The notes under the pieces were generated by a model that saw nothing but the letters and a program-made list of their open reading frames with translations, did not search any database and was not told where the DNA came from. From Lateolabrax maculatus (taxonomy: Eukaryota > Chordata > Actinopteri > Acropomatiformes > Lateolabracidae): DNA of 64,000 bases. The DNA lies in NCBI GenBank assembly GCA_031216445.1, contig CM062216.1:4647501-4711500 (forward strand), read 5' to 3'. Position numbers and translations under genes: made by a program. Shown in pieces: positions 12,611 to 20,524 of this stretch (position 1 is its first letter; each line of letters starts with the position of its first letter).

Positions 12611-15600
12611 TACCATGGGTCCAGGCACAGTCATGGCAGGAGATTTGTCTTCGTAGCCACCAGACATCTGAGGGGAGAAGTTCTGGAAGAAAGCAAACAG
12701 AGATATAAATATTCAGGTTTAAACTTTGCATAGCATGGCTAAAATGACTTTTTTCTATGTTTTTTTGTCCCTGAGTATTATATGCCAATTGTATGCGAAA
12801 CAGTGCATTTTCACTCATTTTTATAACAAGCTCAAGACCCATTTCTCTTCCTCTATGACTGGGCTCATATGCTCAGAAAGAAATCTAGCCAACACATTTT
12901 TAATAGATTTAAAAAAATAAATACGTCTAAATCAAATCCAGAAGATTCATGAGGAAGCAACCTCAGATGCAATCTCATGGTGTAGTTTGCTCTGATCAGT
13001 CTCCTGTTGCCTACTACTTCTCTGGCATCATCACATGACCTTTGACCTCATCACTCGTACTGCTGGTGATGTAGGATTTGTTGAGATGCTACTGCTATTA
13101 TCTGAGCCCAGAAGGCACAGTGTGACAACACAGTTCAGTAGATGGAGAATATGCAGTCTGAGCTGAGCTAAATCGAGGCTAACGGTGGCTTTGGCGTCTG
13201 CTAGCTTAGCATGGTCGATTCCATACAAGCGTGCTAAATTAGACTAGGATGGTATGTCATAATAGCTTAGCCTAGTGAATTAGCATGTGAGTCAATGATA
13301 TATTCTACATAAAAATGCAAAATTAGACAGAAAATGTTAGATTAGTATCCTAAACTACAGTGAGAGTCATTGGGACTGATAGTTTAGTATACTAAATTAG
13401 GATGGAAGTCAATGGTTACCTAGATCCTAGTGTTCTAAATTAGATTCGATTAGAGTCTTTGGAAATGTTACCTTGCTCAGATGCATGCTCAGATGTAAGA
13501 AAAAAAAAGTTTATGGGACTAAATGATGAATTGTACACATTCTTAGCATGGTAAATCTATCTATTCTGCAACAAGCTAATCGACTGATGGATCAGACAAG
13601 TCTCCAGAACATCTGGGCTATCCCTCCCTAAGTATCTACCCGAATTATCTTCTGACCTTCTGACACTGGACTGAAAGCCAAACTCCAAGTCAGAGTCAGT
13701 AATTTTAAACTGGATTCTGTGAGAGACCATCAAGTTTATGAAAAGCTTGAGTTTTAGATGGGAAAGTGGTGTTCTGTTTCCCAGCTCTTCCTGTCCTGTC
13801 TGAAGCTTGGTTTATACTGGTCCATTTGATGCCATTCAACAAAGAAACAGCAAAAAGACATTTGGCACAGAAGCACTGAGGTGCTGCTCATCTGGTGTGA
13901 AAATGGGAACAAAACTACAGGACCACCACAAAAGAAGACGCTGCAGTTACTGACATTAGCAGGTTGATAAGATGCCAGACGTCTGTCCAGTACAGGAGCT
14001 ACATGCATGAGTCATATGACTTTTGTCTCCAGCCCAGGTCAGCTTATACCTAAACAAGTCAAATACATAAATATTAAATAAATAAATAAAATCCACAACT
14101 TACTCCACCGAGGCCAGGGGGTCCAGGGGGGCCAGGAGGTCCAGGCATACCAGGCTGGCCAGGGATACCATCATTACCAGGGGGACCAGGAAGACCCTGT
14201 AGAAGATAGAGAAAGAAAGAAAAAGGGGTCAGGCTAAGAGAGTCACACACCCATAGACAAAGAGAGGAAAACACAGCCACCCAAGTCACGACCGCCTATG
14301 CTCTTGTTACATTGTCAGGACAGATCCTTGTGTATAATATTTAATTCCCTATGTGTTTCTCCCTGTAGTGACAAAAGCAGCATTACACCTGGAGGAGATG
14401 CGGTTTACTCCCCTACAAGACTGACCATGTAACCAACCAGGAATGGACTGGTAGTGGTCATGTGACATCAGGATACAGGAATTGGGTAAGAATCCATTGA
14501 CCCCTTTGTAAGAAACTTCCTTTTCTTTAGGAAATTACATCATCATCCTACATCAAATTCTACAGTATAAATAATATAATGAATACATTATAATAATAAT
14601 AATTGGAAACTCATAGTTATAAATGAGGATAAGGAACCCCCAACTCAGCTGATCCTCCAAAAAAAAAACTCCCATCATGACAAAAATGTATTTAAATAAT
14701 CAAATCAACATGAAGATCTGTAAATAAATAAATTAATTAAAAGTAAGTTATTGAATTATAATTTTAGATTCCATCAATTTAGATAAAAGTGGCTGTAAAA
14801 AGCAACCCCAAAGCCATCTGAAAGAACAGCTCACATAAAGCAACTTTTAACTTTTTAAGAATATAATACAATTTTGTTGACATAGCATTGGAGTTTTCTC
14901 CATGAAAAATAAAGTCTTAAATGAAGACTAAAATCTCTTCCTCACAGTCTCAAACTTTCCTTCAACCAAGCAGTTTCCACTTCCTGTCCTGCTCCAAACA
15001 GCTTCACTCTCGGTCTGCATGTTCCAACCTGACCTCAGCATGTTTTCAGTCACTCATTTCACTGCTCTCAGTAAAGGTGAACCCTGTTCAAGCAACTTTC
15101 TTGCTTCGTTGTTGCTTCATACTGATTTCTAGAAATGGGAGCTAACTTATCTCTTTATTCTATAAGCAAATAATTGTCAAGTAGTACAAGTAATACGCTA
15201 CCCTTCAGTGCAGTTTCAAGGAACTATATGTGCAATTTACTTTTCTATTTCTATTTTTTGGGACTTTTAAATCATTATTTGCATGTGATCGCAGTAGTTA
15301 CTTTTCAGGAAAAAAGTTTACATTCAAAATCTATCAATAGATATGATGCTATAGTATGAAAAATTGCCAGTAAGTAGTTAGAACTGATGCCCTTTGGACC
15401 AGCTACTCTTAGTCAATAAATACCTGGAGTGCTCCTACTTTTCATACTTCACTCTGTTTTACTTCTAACACTTCTTAATTTTGATGTAAGTAAGATGGGC
15501 TAAGGATCCGAGTCCTGTTTCATGTGGCTAAATTAAAGAACATGTAAACACGTCGTATTTTTGTCAGTGAAGCTGCTTCAACTCAAACCATAGACACACA

Positions 15601-16559
15601 GGAATCTGCTCGGGGTGCCAGACAGTGAACACACCAATGAAATAGTGAATCATGGAAGGGAGTGTGAACCTACCCTATCACCCTTGGGTCCACGCTCTCC
15701 CTTGGGTCCCTGTGAGTACAGAAAAATAAAAAAGACAGTATCTCAGTGAATGATGATTAAACTCAATTATGTAACTGATACATCAGAATATGATTTACAT
15801 GATTAATGACATATCTGATCAAATCAATACAGTGATACGTCACAAACGATCAATAAACCAACTGTATCTGATATTGTAGATAAATAAACAATATATTTAG
15901 TTAAAGAATTATTATTTTACACCTAATTATAATCATCCATTCATCAATGATCAATAATCAATATTATAATCAATCAAATTGATTAAGTTTCTTTGTTTCA
16001 TTGAGTTAAATCATATTTGTGTTCTGATGATGATGATAAATACATCGTATATGGAGGGCATTAGATAACAGGGATTGATACAAACAATTCAGAACAATCA
16101 TTTGAACGATCGGTGATCAATGAAATAATCAATATTTACCTCAACCTGGGGCTCCTGGAAGCCTGCAGAGAGAGTAGACACAGACAGAGAAGTCAAGTTG
16201 AGTTACGAAAGAAAACACACACAGACACACACACACACACACACAAAATGATGATGATTATGATGAAAATGATCTCAAATTAATAATATAGAGTGTTAAG
16301 TCCTCAAAGAGAATCCTTAAAAATCATGAATGGAAGCAGGATGAGAATGTGTGTGTGTATGTGTGTGTGTGGGTGTGTGTGTGTGTGTGTGTGTGCCTTG
16401 GGCTACCTTTACATTTCACAGGCAAATTTCAGTCTAAACACCAAAAGCTGGGAAAAAGTTGTTTGTCAGTGGTTAAGGTTAGGGTCAGGTTAACTCTCCA
16501 GAAAATGAATGTAAGTCTATGTAATGTCCCCAAAAGTGACTTAAGTAAAGGTGTGTGTG

Positions 16560-16599
<40 letters not shown>

Positions 16600-16806
16600 G
16601 GGGGGGGGGTTAATGGGGGCAGGTAATGTGTTAAGCGATGCTGTCACAGCCACGTGTGAAAGATGTGAGGGGTGGCGTGAGAGCAAGACTGGAAGTGCTT
16701 GAATGTTTTGGATTTGTTTTGGAAACGAGGAAAATACAAATAAAGAAAAAAATAAGAAAAAGAGGGAAATAATGCGGGATGCAGGAGTGGAAAAATATTG
16801 GAGAAA

Positions 16807-16861
<55 letters not shown>

Positions 16862-17264
16862 GAAAGACAGAAGGAAGAGAAAAAGAAATAGTACCATCGT
16901 CGGGGCAGATGGGGCAGCACTCGTCGTGGGGGATGACGGGGTTGGGGCAGTCCGTCGTGTCCTCGCAGATGACCTCATCGCACATCACCGTGCCGCTGTC
17001 GCACACACAGATCTGGCATGGCTCCGGCTTCCACACGTCCCGGTCCGCAAACACCTGGCCGTCCAGGGTACAGCTACCGCCCGAGCCTGGGGGGGGGGGG
17101 GGGGGGGGGGTAGACAGACATGGGTGAGATACCTGAACACGCTCACACACACACGCAGAGAAATACAGAGAGTCTGGATGGGAGCGAATCAACGTGAGAT
17201 TTAAAATCTACAGGTGGAGAAAAGAAACAATGTATATAACATATTTATCAGCATAAAGATACCC

Positions 17265-17319
<55 letters not shown>

Positions 17320-19401
17320 TATATGATCAGCTTTCATTTGAGTGGTGTTTTAACAAATTTAATTATTTCCTAAAATACTCAAACCCATAACGCATCAACT
17401 CCTCTATATATATATTTAATACTACCAATAAAGTTTAATCTGTATATATTCTGTAACAGTTGTGATCCATTCATGCCTATGTTTTTTTTTTTTTTTTTTT
17501 GTAGCATTAAAGCATTAAAGGGAAGTGTTCCCTGTGGGACACAAAGACTCTGGCCAGGATTTTGAGGAAATGATAAAAGCAGCAACAGAAAACCAAAAGG
17601 TGGAGAGGTGAAAGTTGGGAAAAGTTTGGACAAGAACTGGCGGCTCCAGGATCGGACCAGAAAGAGGACAGGCTGAGGTGACGGAGAGGGCACCGAGGTG
17701 CTGCGTCTGGATGCAGGCCACGTCATTGTTACGCACGGGGCAAACGCGTCTGCGAGTTGTTTCCATTCAACCGCGGTAAAAAAAAAAAAACCGACCTCTC
17801 TGCTCTAACTCAGAGTCACATTTTCCGTCCTGGGCTGCATCCCCGCTGCTGCTCTGGATTTCTCGGCAAAACCGAACCTAAACGCTGGGGCTCCTTCTAG
17901 GGCTTATAAATCTCCCAGCGTGCCAAAGAGCTGAGCTCAGAGGGAAAAGCAGCAGCGCTGCAGACTGTCGGCTTGGCAGCCGCTGGTGGAAACACTGTCC
18001 GCATGTGTTCGCAATTAGAGGAAACAAAAAAAAAAAAAAAAGAGTGGAAAGAAGAAGAAGAGGAGGAGGGAGGGGGAGGGAAAAGGGAAGCGGTGTGGGG
18101 GACGTGGCGGCCAGATGTGTCTGCAGGTGCGGAGAGTCGCCTCTGGGTGGCGCTGCAAGACCGTTCAGATGGTCATACCACATCTGCTTTAGATAGACAG
18201 ACAGACAGGCAGGCAGGACAGACAGCTGAGTCCTTTCCAGAGGAACATCTGGAAAAATGGAATTTCAGCTCCATGGTTCATGTTTCCAGAGCTGAGCTGA
18301 TTCTCTTTGTCTTCTTACAGGAGGAAAATGTTTACGTCTGAACACCAACAGAGGCCTTTCTTTTCCGAGGTTCTCTGTCTGAGCTCTGCACTCTCCTTCT
18401 AAACACGTCGGAGCTTTTGTAAACTCGGTCGCGGAGCATAGAGAGGAGGCTCGCTCAGGCTGCAGAGGTCAAATGTTTCCAGCAGACAAGACTACGCCTG
18501 CTCACGTCCTGCTCTCTCTGTTTTCTCCCTTTGAGACTCCCCCTCGCTCACCTGGCCCACTCAACTCTTGGCCTCAGGCAGCAAATTACTCTGCTGCATC
18601 AATCAGGACTGGGACAGGCTTTCCCTATCTGGCCCGTGTCGGCTGGCAGCGGGCGAATCTTTGCAGCTGAGGGCCCTTTTTTTCCCCCCTCCAGTCTTAC
18701 ATCCAAAGCTGTAGCGTCTACCACCTTTTCAGGCTGAGATCGACCTTTAGGGGTTCTGGGCTGTAGCCAGTGTAAGCTAAGGGGGGGTCAAATTGATAAA
18801 ATGTCATGGGAGGATCGGGGCTCCCCAGGTTGGATGTTTTCTTCTGGAAATACCTCAGCCCTTTTGGGTTCAAATGTGATAAAACGTGCCTTTTCTGCTA
18901 GTCTCCGTTAGAAACCCTCGCCTGGAGGAAAGCCTGCAAAACCTGCAGCAACTCGCTCTGCATGCATGGGGGAGGCGGGGGGGTAGAGACACATAGACAA
19001 ACACAAGGAGAGGGGGACAGAGAGAGGCCTTCTTGAGATGCCCAATGCATTACGTACACACTGTACTGTTTGGACCACAAGCTGCACAAGCTTATCTATC
19101 TATCTGTCTATCTATCTATCTATCTCAGTGGAGACAAAGGAGCAGCACGCCTCAAAGTTCTCATTTCTAGATCAAACTTTTTCCCTTCTCCTCCACTCTT
19201 TCTAAGATCTCAGGAGACGTCCACCCACGTAGAGAAAATCCACTTTCCAAAACCAGTACAAAAAAAAAAAAAAAAAAAAAAAAGGTTGAGAAGCTCCAGT
19301 AAACAGTGATGAAACTTACGGTCGTCCTCGCCCTGCGCTCTGACCAGGAGCACTGCTGCGCTGAGCAGCAGCGCCAGCCGCAAATCCACAAAGCTGAACA
19401 T
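67..19401 (-). CDS. col1a1: Type I procollagen alpha chain, 46 exons, 3' end outside the window
   Basis: Secreted fibrillar collagen chain. It trimerises through its C-propeptide in the ER, is prolyl- and lysyl-hydroxylated, is trimmed outside the cell by N- and C-proteinases, and forms fibrils of skin, bone, scale and tendon. Seen: signal peptide, VWC domain, minor helix, N-telopeptide, 338 unbroken Gly-X-Y triplets (1014 residues, the fibrillar length), C-telopeptide and the start of the C-propeptide. Coding total is 3763 nt (1254 codons plus 1 nt). The helix exons are 45, 54, 99, 108 or 162 nt, each starting with a whole Gly codon, as expected for fibrillar collagens. The start is the ATG at 19401 because it opens a good signal peptide and sits in the collagen 5' stem-loop. 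Human exons 28/29 and 33/34/35 are fused here. Human exons 50 and 51 are beyond base 1. The co-orthologue (col1a1a or col1a1b) is not settled; exon coordinates are in the following entries. Confidence 0.96.
499..3845 (-). CDS. col1a1: col1a1 exons 36-48: helix residues 622-999
   Basis: Exons: 36 3792-3845; 37 3556-3663; 38 3377-3430; 39 2972-3025; 40 2708-2869; 41 2345-2452; 42 1839-1946; 43 1660-1713; 44 1313-1420; 45 1091-1144; 46 880-987; 47 737-790; 48 499-606. Exon 41 holds the interstitial collagenase bond, GPKG|ISGQRG, at helix 775/776. Exon 46 has GMKGHRG, placing the second cross-link lysine at 930. Exon 48 has GPTGPPGPRGR, placing the 3-hydroxylation proline at 986. Weak donors occur at exon 37 (GTTTGT) and exon 42 (GTATCA). 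Confidence 0.95.
1947..2344 (-). other. col1a1 intron 41
   Basis: 398 nt of AT-rich sequence with nothing recognised. Confidence 0.6.
3026..3376 (-). other. col1a1 intron 38
   Basis: 351 nt, no repeat recognised. A short collagen-like phrase near 3225-3270 is discussed under rejected items. Confidence 0.6.
3971..4132 (-). CDS. col1a1: col1a1 fused exon 33/34/35: helix residues 568-621
   Basis: A single 162-nt exon (54 codons) from GDQGAKGTDGAPGKDGIR to GARGAP, with a GTAAGT donor. Human COL1A1 is known for a fused 33/34 exon of 108 nt followed by a separate 54-nt exon 35. Here exon 35 is joined as well. No interruption of the Gly-X-Y frame is seen. Confidence 0.93.
4133..4441 (-). other. 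col1a1 intron 32
   Basis: 309 nt. Two halves share loose similarity (GATCCTGTAATACTTGGAGT near 4170 and GATCCCTGACAATCCTGGAA near 4311), perhaps an old internal duplication. Confidence 0.45.
4442..5792 (-). CDS. col1a1: col1a1 exons 30-32: helix residues 484-567
   Basis: Exon 30 is 5748-5792 (45 nt), exon 31 is 4712-4810 (99 nt) and exon 32 is 4442-4549 (108 nt). Exon 31 carries GFPGER at helix residues 502-507, the same position as the major alpha2beta1/alpha1beta1 integrin site in mammals. Exon 32 contains GMPGER and ends GLRGDR, giving an RGD that runs on into the next exon as RGDRGD. The borders are GT/AG. Confidence 0.94.
4811..5747 (-). other. col1a1 intron 30 with a retroelement-tail repeat
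   Basis: 937 nt. Positions 5055-5183 are recognised as a high-copy fish repeat. The remainder has no recognised content. Confidence 0.7.
5055..5183 (+). mobile_element. High-copy teleost repeat fragment, probably a retroelement 3' end
   Basis: Contains GAAGCCTCTTGGATGAGAGG, then TGAAACGTCTTC, CCAGTTGCATTCAATTAAA and GGATGAATGAGAATATTCAC. This series is familiar from many fish genomes. I cannot assign the family name with certainty. Confidence 0.75.
5888..5995 (-). CDS. col1a1: col1a1 fused exon 28/29: helix residues 448-483
   Basis: One uninterrupted 108-nt exon from GPAGERGEQGPAGGPGFQ to GLPGPQGATGETGKPGEQ. In human COL1A1 these two 18-residue blocks are, as I recall, separate 54-nt exons 28 and 29. 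The donor is GTACTG and the acceptor CAG. The protein frame and length are unchanged, so the intron was cleanly lost in this lineage or is absent in teleosts generally. Confidence 0.93.
6175..12513 (-). CDS. col1a1: col1a1 exons 7-27: helix residues 4-447
   Basis: Exons, 5' to 3': 7 12469-12513; 8 11624-11677; 9 11476-11529; 10 11313-11366; 11 11157-11210; 12 11014-11067; 13 10262-10306; 14 10095-10148; 15 9897-9941; 16 9680-9733; 17 8709-8807; 18 8499-8543; 19 8200-8298; 20 7967-8020; 21 7773-7880; 22 7108-7161; 23 6839-6937; 24 6685-6738; 25 6486-6584; 26 6314-6367; 27 6175-6228. The lengths (45, 54, 99 and 108 nt) follow the human order one for one. GIKGHR in exon 11 places the cross-link lysine at helix position 87. 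GLPGER in exon 14 (127-132) is a known integrin-binding sequence. Every exon begins with Gly and stays in the triplet frame. Confidence 0.95.
7044..7098 (+). repeat. (GT)n microsatellite next to the exon 22 donor
   Basis: About 55 bp with one GA interruption. In the sense direction it is a CA repeat beginning only a few bases after the GTGAGT donor of exon 22. Confidence 0.95.
7162..7772 (-). other. col1a1 intron 21
   Basis: 611 nt. The phrase ACTGACCGGCAAAAAGTT at 7480 resembles ends of some DNA transposons, but no element could be bounded. Confidence 0.6.
8808..9679 (-). other. col1a1 intron 16
   Basis: 872 nt, nothing recognised. Confidence 0.6.
10017..10089 (+). repeat. (GT)n plus G-run next to the exon 14 donor
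   Basis: A GT repeat with interruptions, then GGGGGGGGGGG directly against the GTGAGT donor of exon 14 (10089-10094). In the sense direction the donor is followed by a C run and then CA repeats. Confidence 0.93.
10307..11013 (-). other. col1a1 intron 12 containing a MITE-like repeat
   Basis: 707 nt. About 10450-10790 is a MITE-like element described separately. The rest (10800-10970) is low-complexity CT/AC-rich sequence. Confidence 0.7.
10450..10790 (+). mobile_element. MITE-like repeat, family A, copy 1 (intronic)
   Basis: Starts TTAAAGGGTCAGTCCACC. Shares a colinear series of blocks with 20525-20802: GGCATTTACC.GGCAG, TTGCATT.TGGGAA, CTAGGGACT, CAAC.TT.T.AAAGTGCA. The copies are in the same orientation and I judge them about 70% alike by eye. 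No coding capacity. The terminal repeat is visible mainly by comparison with copy 2. Confidence 0.7.
11678..12468 (-). other. col1a1 intron 7
   Basis: 791 nt separating exons 8 and 7. No repeat family or coding segment was recognised. Confidence 0.65.
12574..12608 (+). repeat. (GT)n microsatellite touching the exon 6 donor
   Basis: In the sense direction the donor GTAGGA continues directly into CACACACA for about 34 bp. Confidence 0.95.
12614..12682 (-). CDS. col1a1: col1a1 exon 6: N-proteinase site, N-telopeptide and first helix triplet
   Basis: A 69-nt exon encoding NFSPQMSGGYEDKSPAMTVP followed by GPM. By analogy with human APQ-LSYGYDEKS, the ADAMTS2/3/14 N-proteinase should cut at SPQ|MSG. 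The Lys in YEDKS is the telopeptide lysine used by lysyl oxidase. GPM is helix residues 1-3. The acidic pair is ED rather than the usual DE. The donor GTAGGA (12608-12613) is weak and runs straight into a CA repeat in the sense direction. Confidence 0.94.
12683..14103 (-). other. col1a1 intron 5 with a degenerate tandem repeat
   Basis: 1.4 kb. Between about 13230 and 13470 the phrase CTAAATTAGA...GG...GTCAATG recurs four times in diverged form. The rest is unique-looking, with no coding signal. Confidence 0.65.
14104..16162 (-). CDS. col1a1: col1a1 exons 3-5: N-propeptide linker and minor triple helix
   Basis: Exon 3 (16140-16162, 23 nt) encodes GFQEPQVE. Exon 4 (15674-15709, 36 nt) encodes GPKGERGPKGDR. 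Exon 5 (14104-14196, 93 nt) runs GLPGPPGNDGIPGQP to GLGG. Together exons 4 and 5 give 14 Gly-X-Y triplets plus a Gly. Human exon 5 is 102 nt by recollection, so this minor helix is one triplet shorter. All exons are in frame and have GT/AG borders (exon 4 donor GTAGGT, exon 5 donor GTAAGT). Confidence 0.93.
14197..15673 (-). other. col1a1 intron 4
   Basis: 1.5 kb, AT-rich. No coding segment, microsatellite or recognised transposon was seen. Confidence 0.7.
15710..16139 (-). other. col1a1 intron 3
   Basis: 430 nt of AT-rich sequence with many TGAT/ATCA motifs. No repeat family or coding signal was recognised. Confidence 0.7.
16163..16894 (-). other. col1a1 intron 2, rich in simple repeats
   Basis: Contains an AC tract near 16222-16246, GT tracts at 16349-16395 and 16551-16598 (the latter followed by a G run) and a (TA)n tract at about 16808-16856. 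Between the two GT tracts (about 16440-16560) lies a segment recognised as a common teleost sequence (AATGTAAGTCTATGTAATGT). Nothing coding was seen. Confidence 0.8.
16895..17086 (-). CDS. col1a1: col1a1 exon 2: von Willebrand factor C domain of the N-propeptide
   Basis: A 192-nt exon encoding a VWC domain with ten cysteines. It contains the DVWKPEPCQICVCDSGTVMC block typical of fibrillar N-propeptides and ends with CCPICPDD. In other fibrillar collagens this domain binds TGF-beta/BMP-type ligands and is removed with the N-propeptide. The acceptor AG (17087-17088) is preceded in the sense direction by an uninterrupted run of 22 C (17089-17110). The donor is a weak GTACTA at 16889-16894. The phase is 1 on both sides. 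Confidence 0.95.
17087..19319 (-). other. col1a1 intron 1
   Basis: 2.2 kb, the longest intron. It contains C22 at the acceptor, a (TA)n tract (17269-17324), a T19 run on the plus strand (17482-17500), an A-run and purine-rich block (18027-18095), a TCTA tetranucleotide repeat (19094-19127) and an A24 run on the plus strand (19260-19283), 36 bases from the exon 1 donor. In mammals intron 1 carries enhancer activity. I cannot point to a specific site here. Confidence 0.8.
17089..17110 (+). repeat. G22 homopolymer abutting the exon 2 acceptor
   Basis: Twenty-two consecutive G on the plus strand, which is C22 on the transcript. It forms the entire proximal polypyrimidine tract before AG|G of exon 2. 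Confidence 0.95.
19320..19401 (-). CDS. col1a1: col1a1 exon 1: signal peptide
   Basis: Encodes MFSFVDLRLALLLSAAVLLV followed by RAQGEDDR. This is a short N-region, a hydrophobic core and a small-residue cleavage site, probably after RA. The opening MFSFVDLRL is the same as in mammalian alpha1(I). The exon has 82 coding bases and ends in phase 1 at a GTAAGT donor (19314-19319). The split codon joins C from exon 1 to GC from exon 2 to give Arg. Confidence 0.95.
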
Positions 19402-19423
19402 GTCTAGATGCCACTAGACATGT
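19398..19423 (-). promoter_or_regulatory. col1a1: Collagen 5' stem-loop spanning the start codon
   Basis: In the sense direction there is a perfect 10-bp inverted repeat, ACATGTCTAG / CTAGACATGT, separated by TGGCAT. The authentic ATG is in the 3' arm, and a second ATG is in the 5' arm. The flanks GAGTCT (upstream) and TTCAGCTTTGTGGA (downstream) match the human COL1A1 leader as I know it. In mammals this structure is found in col1a1, col1a2 and col3a1 mRNAs and is bound by LARP6, which couples translation of the chains. Confidence 0.93.
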
Positions 19424-19560
19424 AGACTCTTTGAGGCAAGAGAGGAAAAAAGTTGGGGGTGTTTTCTCTTTCTGCTACACTCCACTCATACACGGGTGTT
19501 TGGGGCAGGGTCCGCTTGTCTGTTCACAGTCCTCCTGACCCCAGCAGAAAACTCCCTACT
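19402..19560 (-). promoter_or_regulatory. Probable col1a1 5' UTR
   Basis: About 159 nt between the start codon and a likely transcription start near 19560. The sense sequence there, AGTAGGGAGTTTTCTGCTGG, resembles the human COL1A1 start region (AGACGGGAGTTTCTCC). It lies about 32 nt downstream of the TATA box. The start is inferred, not measured. Confidence 0.7.
19404..19421 (-). promoter_or_regulatory. Upstream mini-ORF in the col1a1 leader
   Basis: The ATG in the 5' arm of the stem-loop opens a five-codon frame (MSSGI) ending in TAG, two bases before the main start codon. The same arrangement of a short upstream frame inside the stem exists in mammalian COL1A1. Confidence 0.85.
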
Positions 19561-19585
19561 GCCTACACTCACTTTCCACCAGGGT

Positions 19586-19592
19586 TTTTATA
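19586..19592 (-). promoter_or_regulatory. col1a1 TATA box
   Basis: The sense strand reads CATATAAAAACC, with TATAAAA at 19592-19586. It lies about 26-32 nt upstream of the inferred start site. Confidence 0.8.
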
Positions 19593-19632
19593 TGGGAGCC
19601 TGAAGAACTGGGAGGTGCTGGGGACCGGACCG

Positions 19633-19637
19633 ATTGG
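19633..19637 (-). promoter_or_regulatory. Proximal CCAAT box (probable NF-Y site)
   Basis: The sense strand reads CCCCAATCGGTCC about 75 nt upstream of the inferred start. Mammalian type I collagen promoters use CCAAT boxes bound by CBF/NF-Y at -80 to -100. I saw no second CCAAT close by. Confidence 0.6.
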
Positions 19638-19642
19638 GGACG

Positions 19643-20524
19643 CACCCTCATTACCCAGCTGCTGCTGCTCACGTTTAGGGAAGACAAGGAGTGGACCCCT
19701 CCTTCAAAGAGAGGAAAAAAAAAAAAAAAAAGCAGAAGAAAAGAGAGAAAAGAAGAAGAAAGTCAGCAGGTCCCTCCTTCCATAATTCCACAGCAGAAGG
19801 GTTGGAGTTTGGACCAGAGGAGGAAGGGGGGGCTGAGCATGAGGAAACCTGATCCTGTAGAGCATCGGAGGGCCGGAGGAGGATCTCCTCCTCCAGCAGC
19901 CACGGGTTTAATCCAAATTTTATTTCTGGTTCTGGTCTACTTCCTGACTCATTTTAATTTCAGCTGAATCTCAGACTGCTTCTGGTAGTCTGGCTTCAGT
20001 TTTAGGTCTTCAGAGCAGAGTTCTAGTTCTGGTTAAGGTTTAGTGCACACAGTAATGTCTCAGAACATTACAGTTTTACTCAAGTTTTGGTGTGTTGTAG
20101 TAGTGAAGAACTAGGTTATTGAACTTTTTATTCTATTAGTTTTTGGCTGTAGATCTGTAATGGTAGTTCTGGTTTTCCAAAGTGTTTTAATGGTTTTAGC
20201 TGTCAGACTGTCTCGTGTGCTGAACATGGCTGCAGGGTTAGAAGGGTTTGTCTCAGTTTGTAGGCTTAGCTTAGCTTGTATTTTTGTTCCTAATTCAATT
20301 GTTATCAGTGTGGAAGCCTGTAGAAGCCTCATTCTTTCCATTGTTAACATGACTCTGAGTGACTGTTTTATGTTTACGACTGTCATCGTGTCACAACCTC
20401 TTGCACCAAAACTAAAACTAGATTTGATTCAGGATTGTCAGATTACTGTATACCCGAGGTCTGTGTGTTTCATTCAACAGCTACATCATAATCTGTAGAG
20501 CAGCTTTGCACACCTTTAGTCTGC
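19643..20524. other. Upstream flank of col1a1
   Basis: Includes an A-rich/purine block (19713-19765) and a GA/TC-rich inverted repeat near 19875-19893 (GAGGAGGA TC TCCTCCTC). No coding signal. May hold promoter-distal control elements, but none is identifiable by eye. Confidence 0.5.

Noticed and set aside
16429..17204. Open frames of up to 182 codons with YIYIYI or ICVCVC runs around exon 2.
   Set aside because: They are made of translated TA and GT microsatellites plus the VWC exon and have no independent support.
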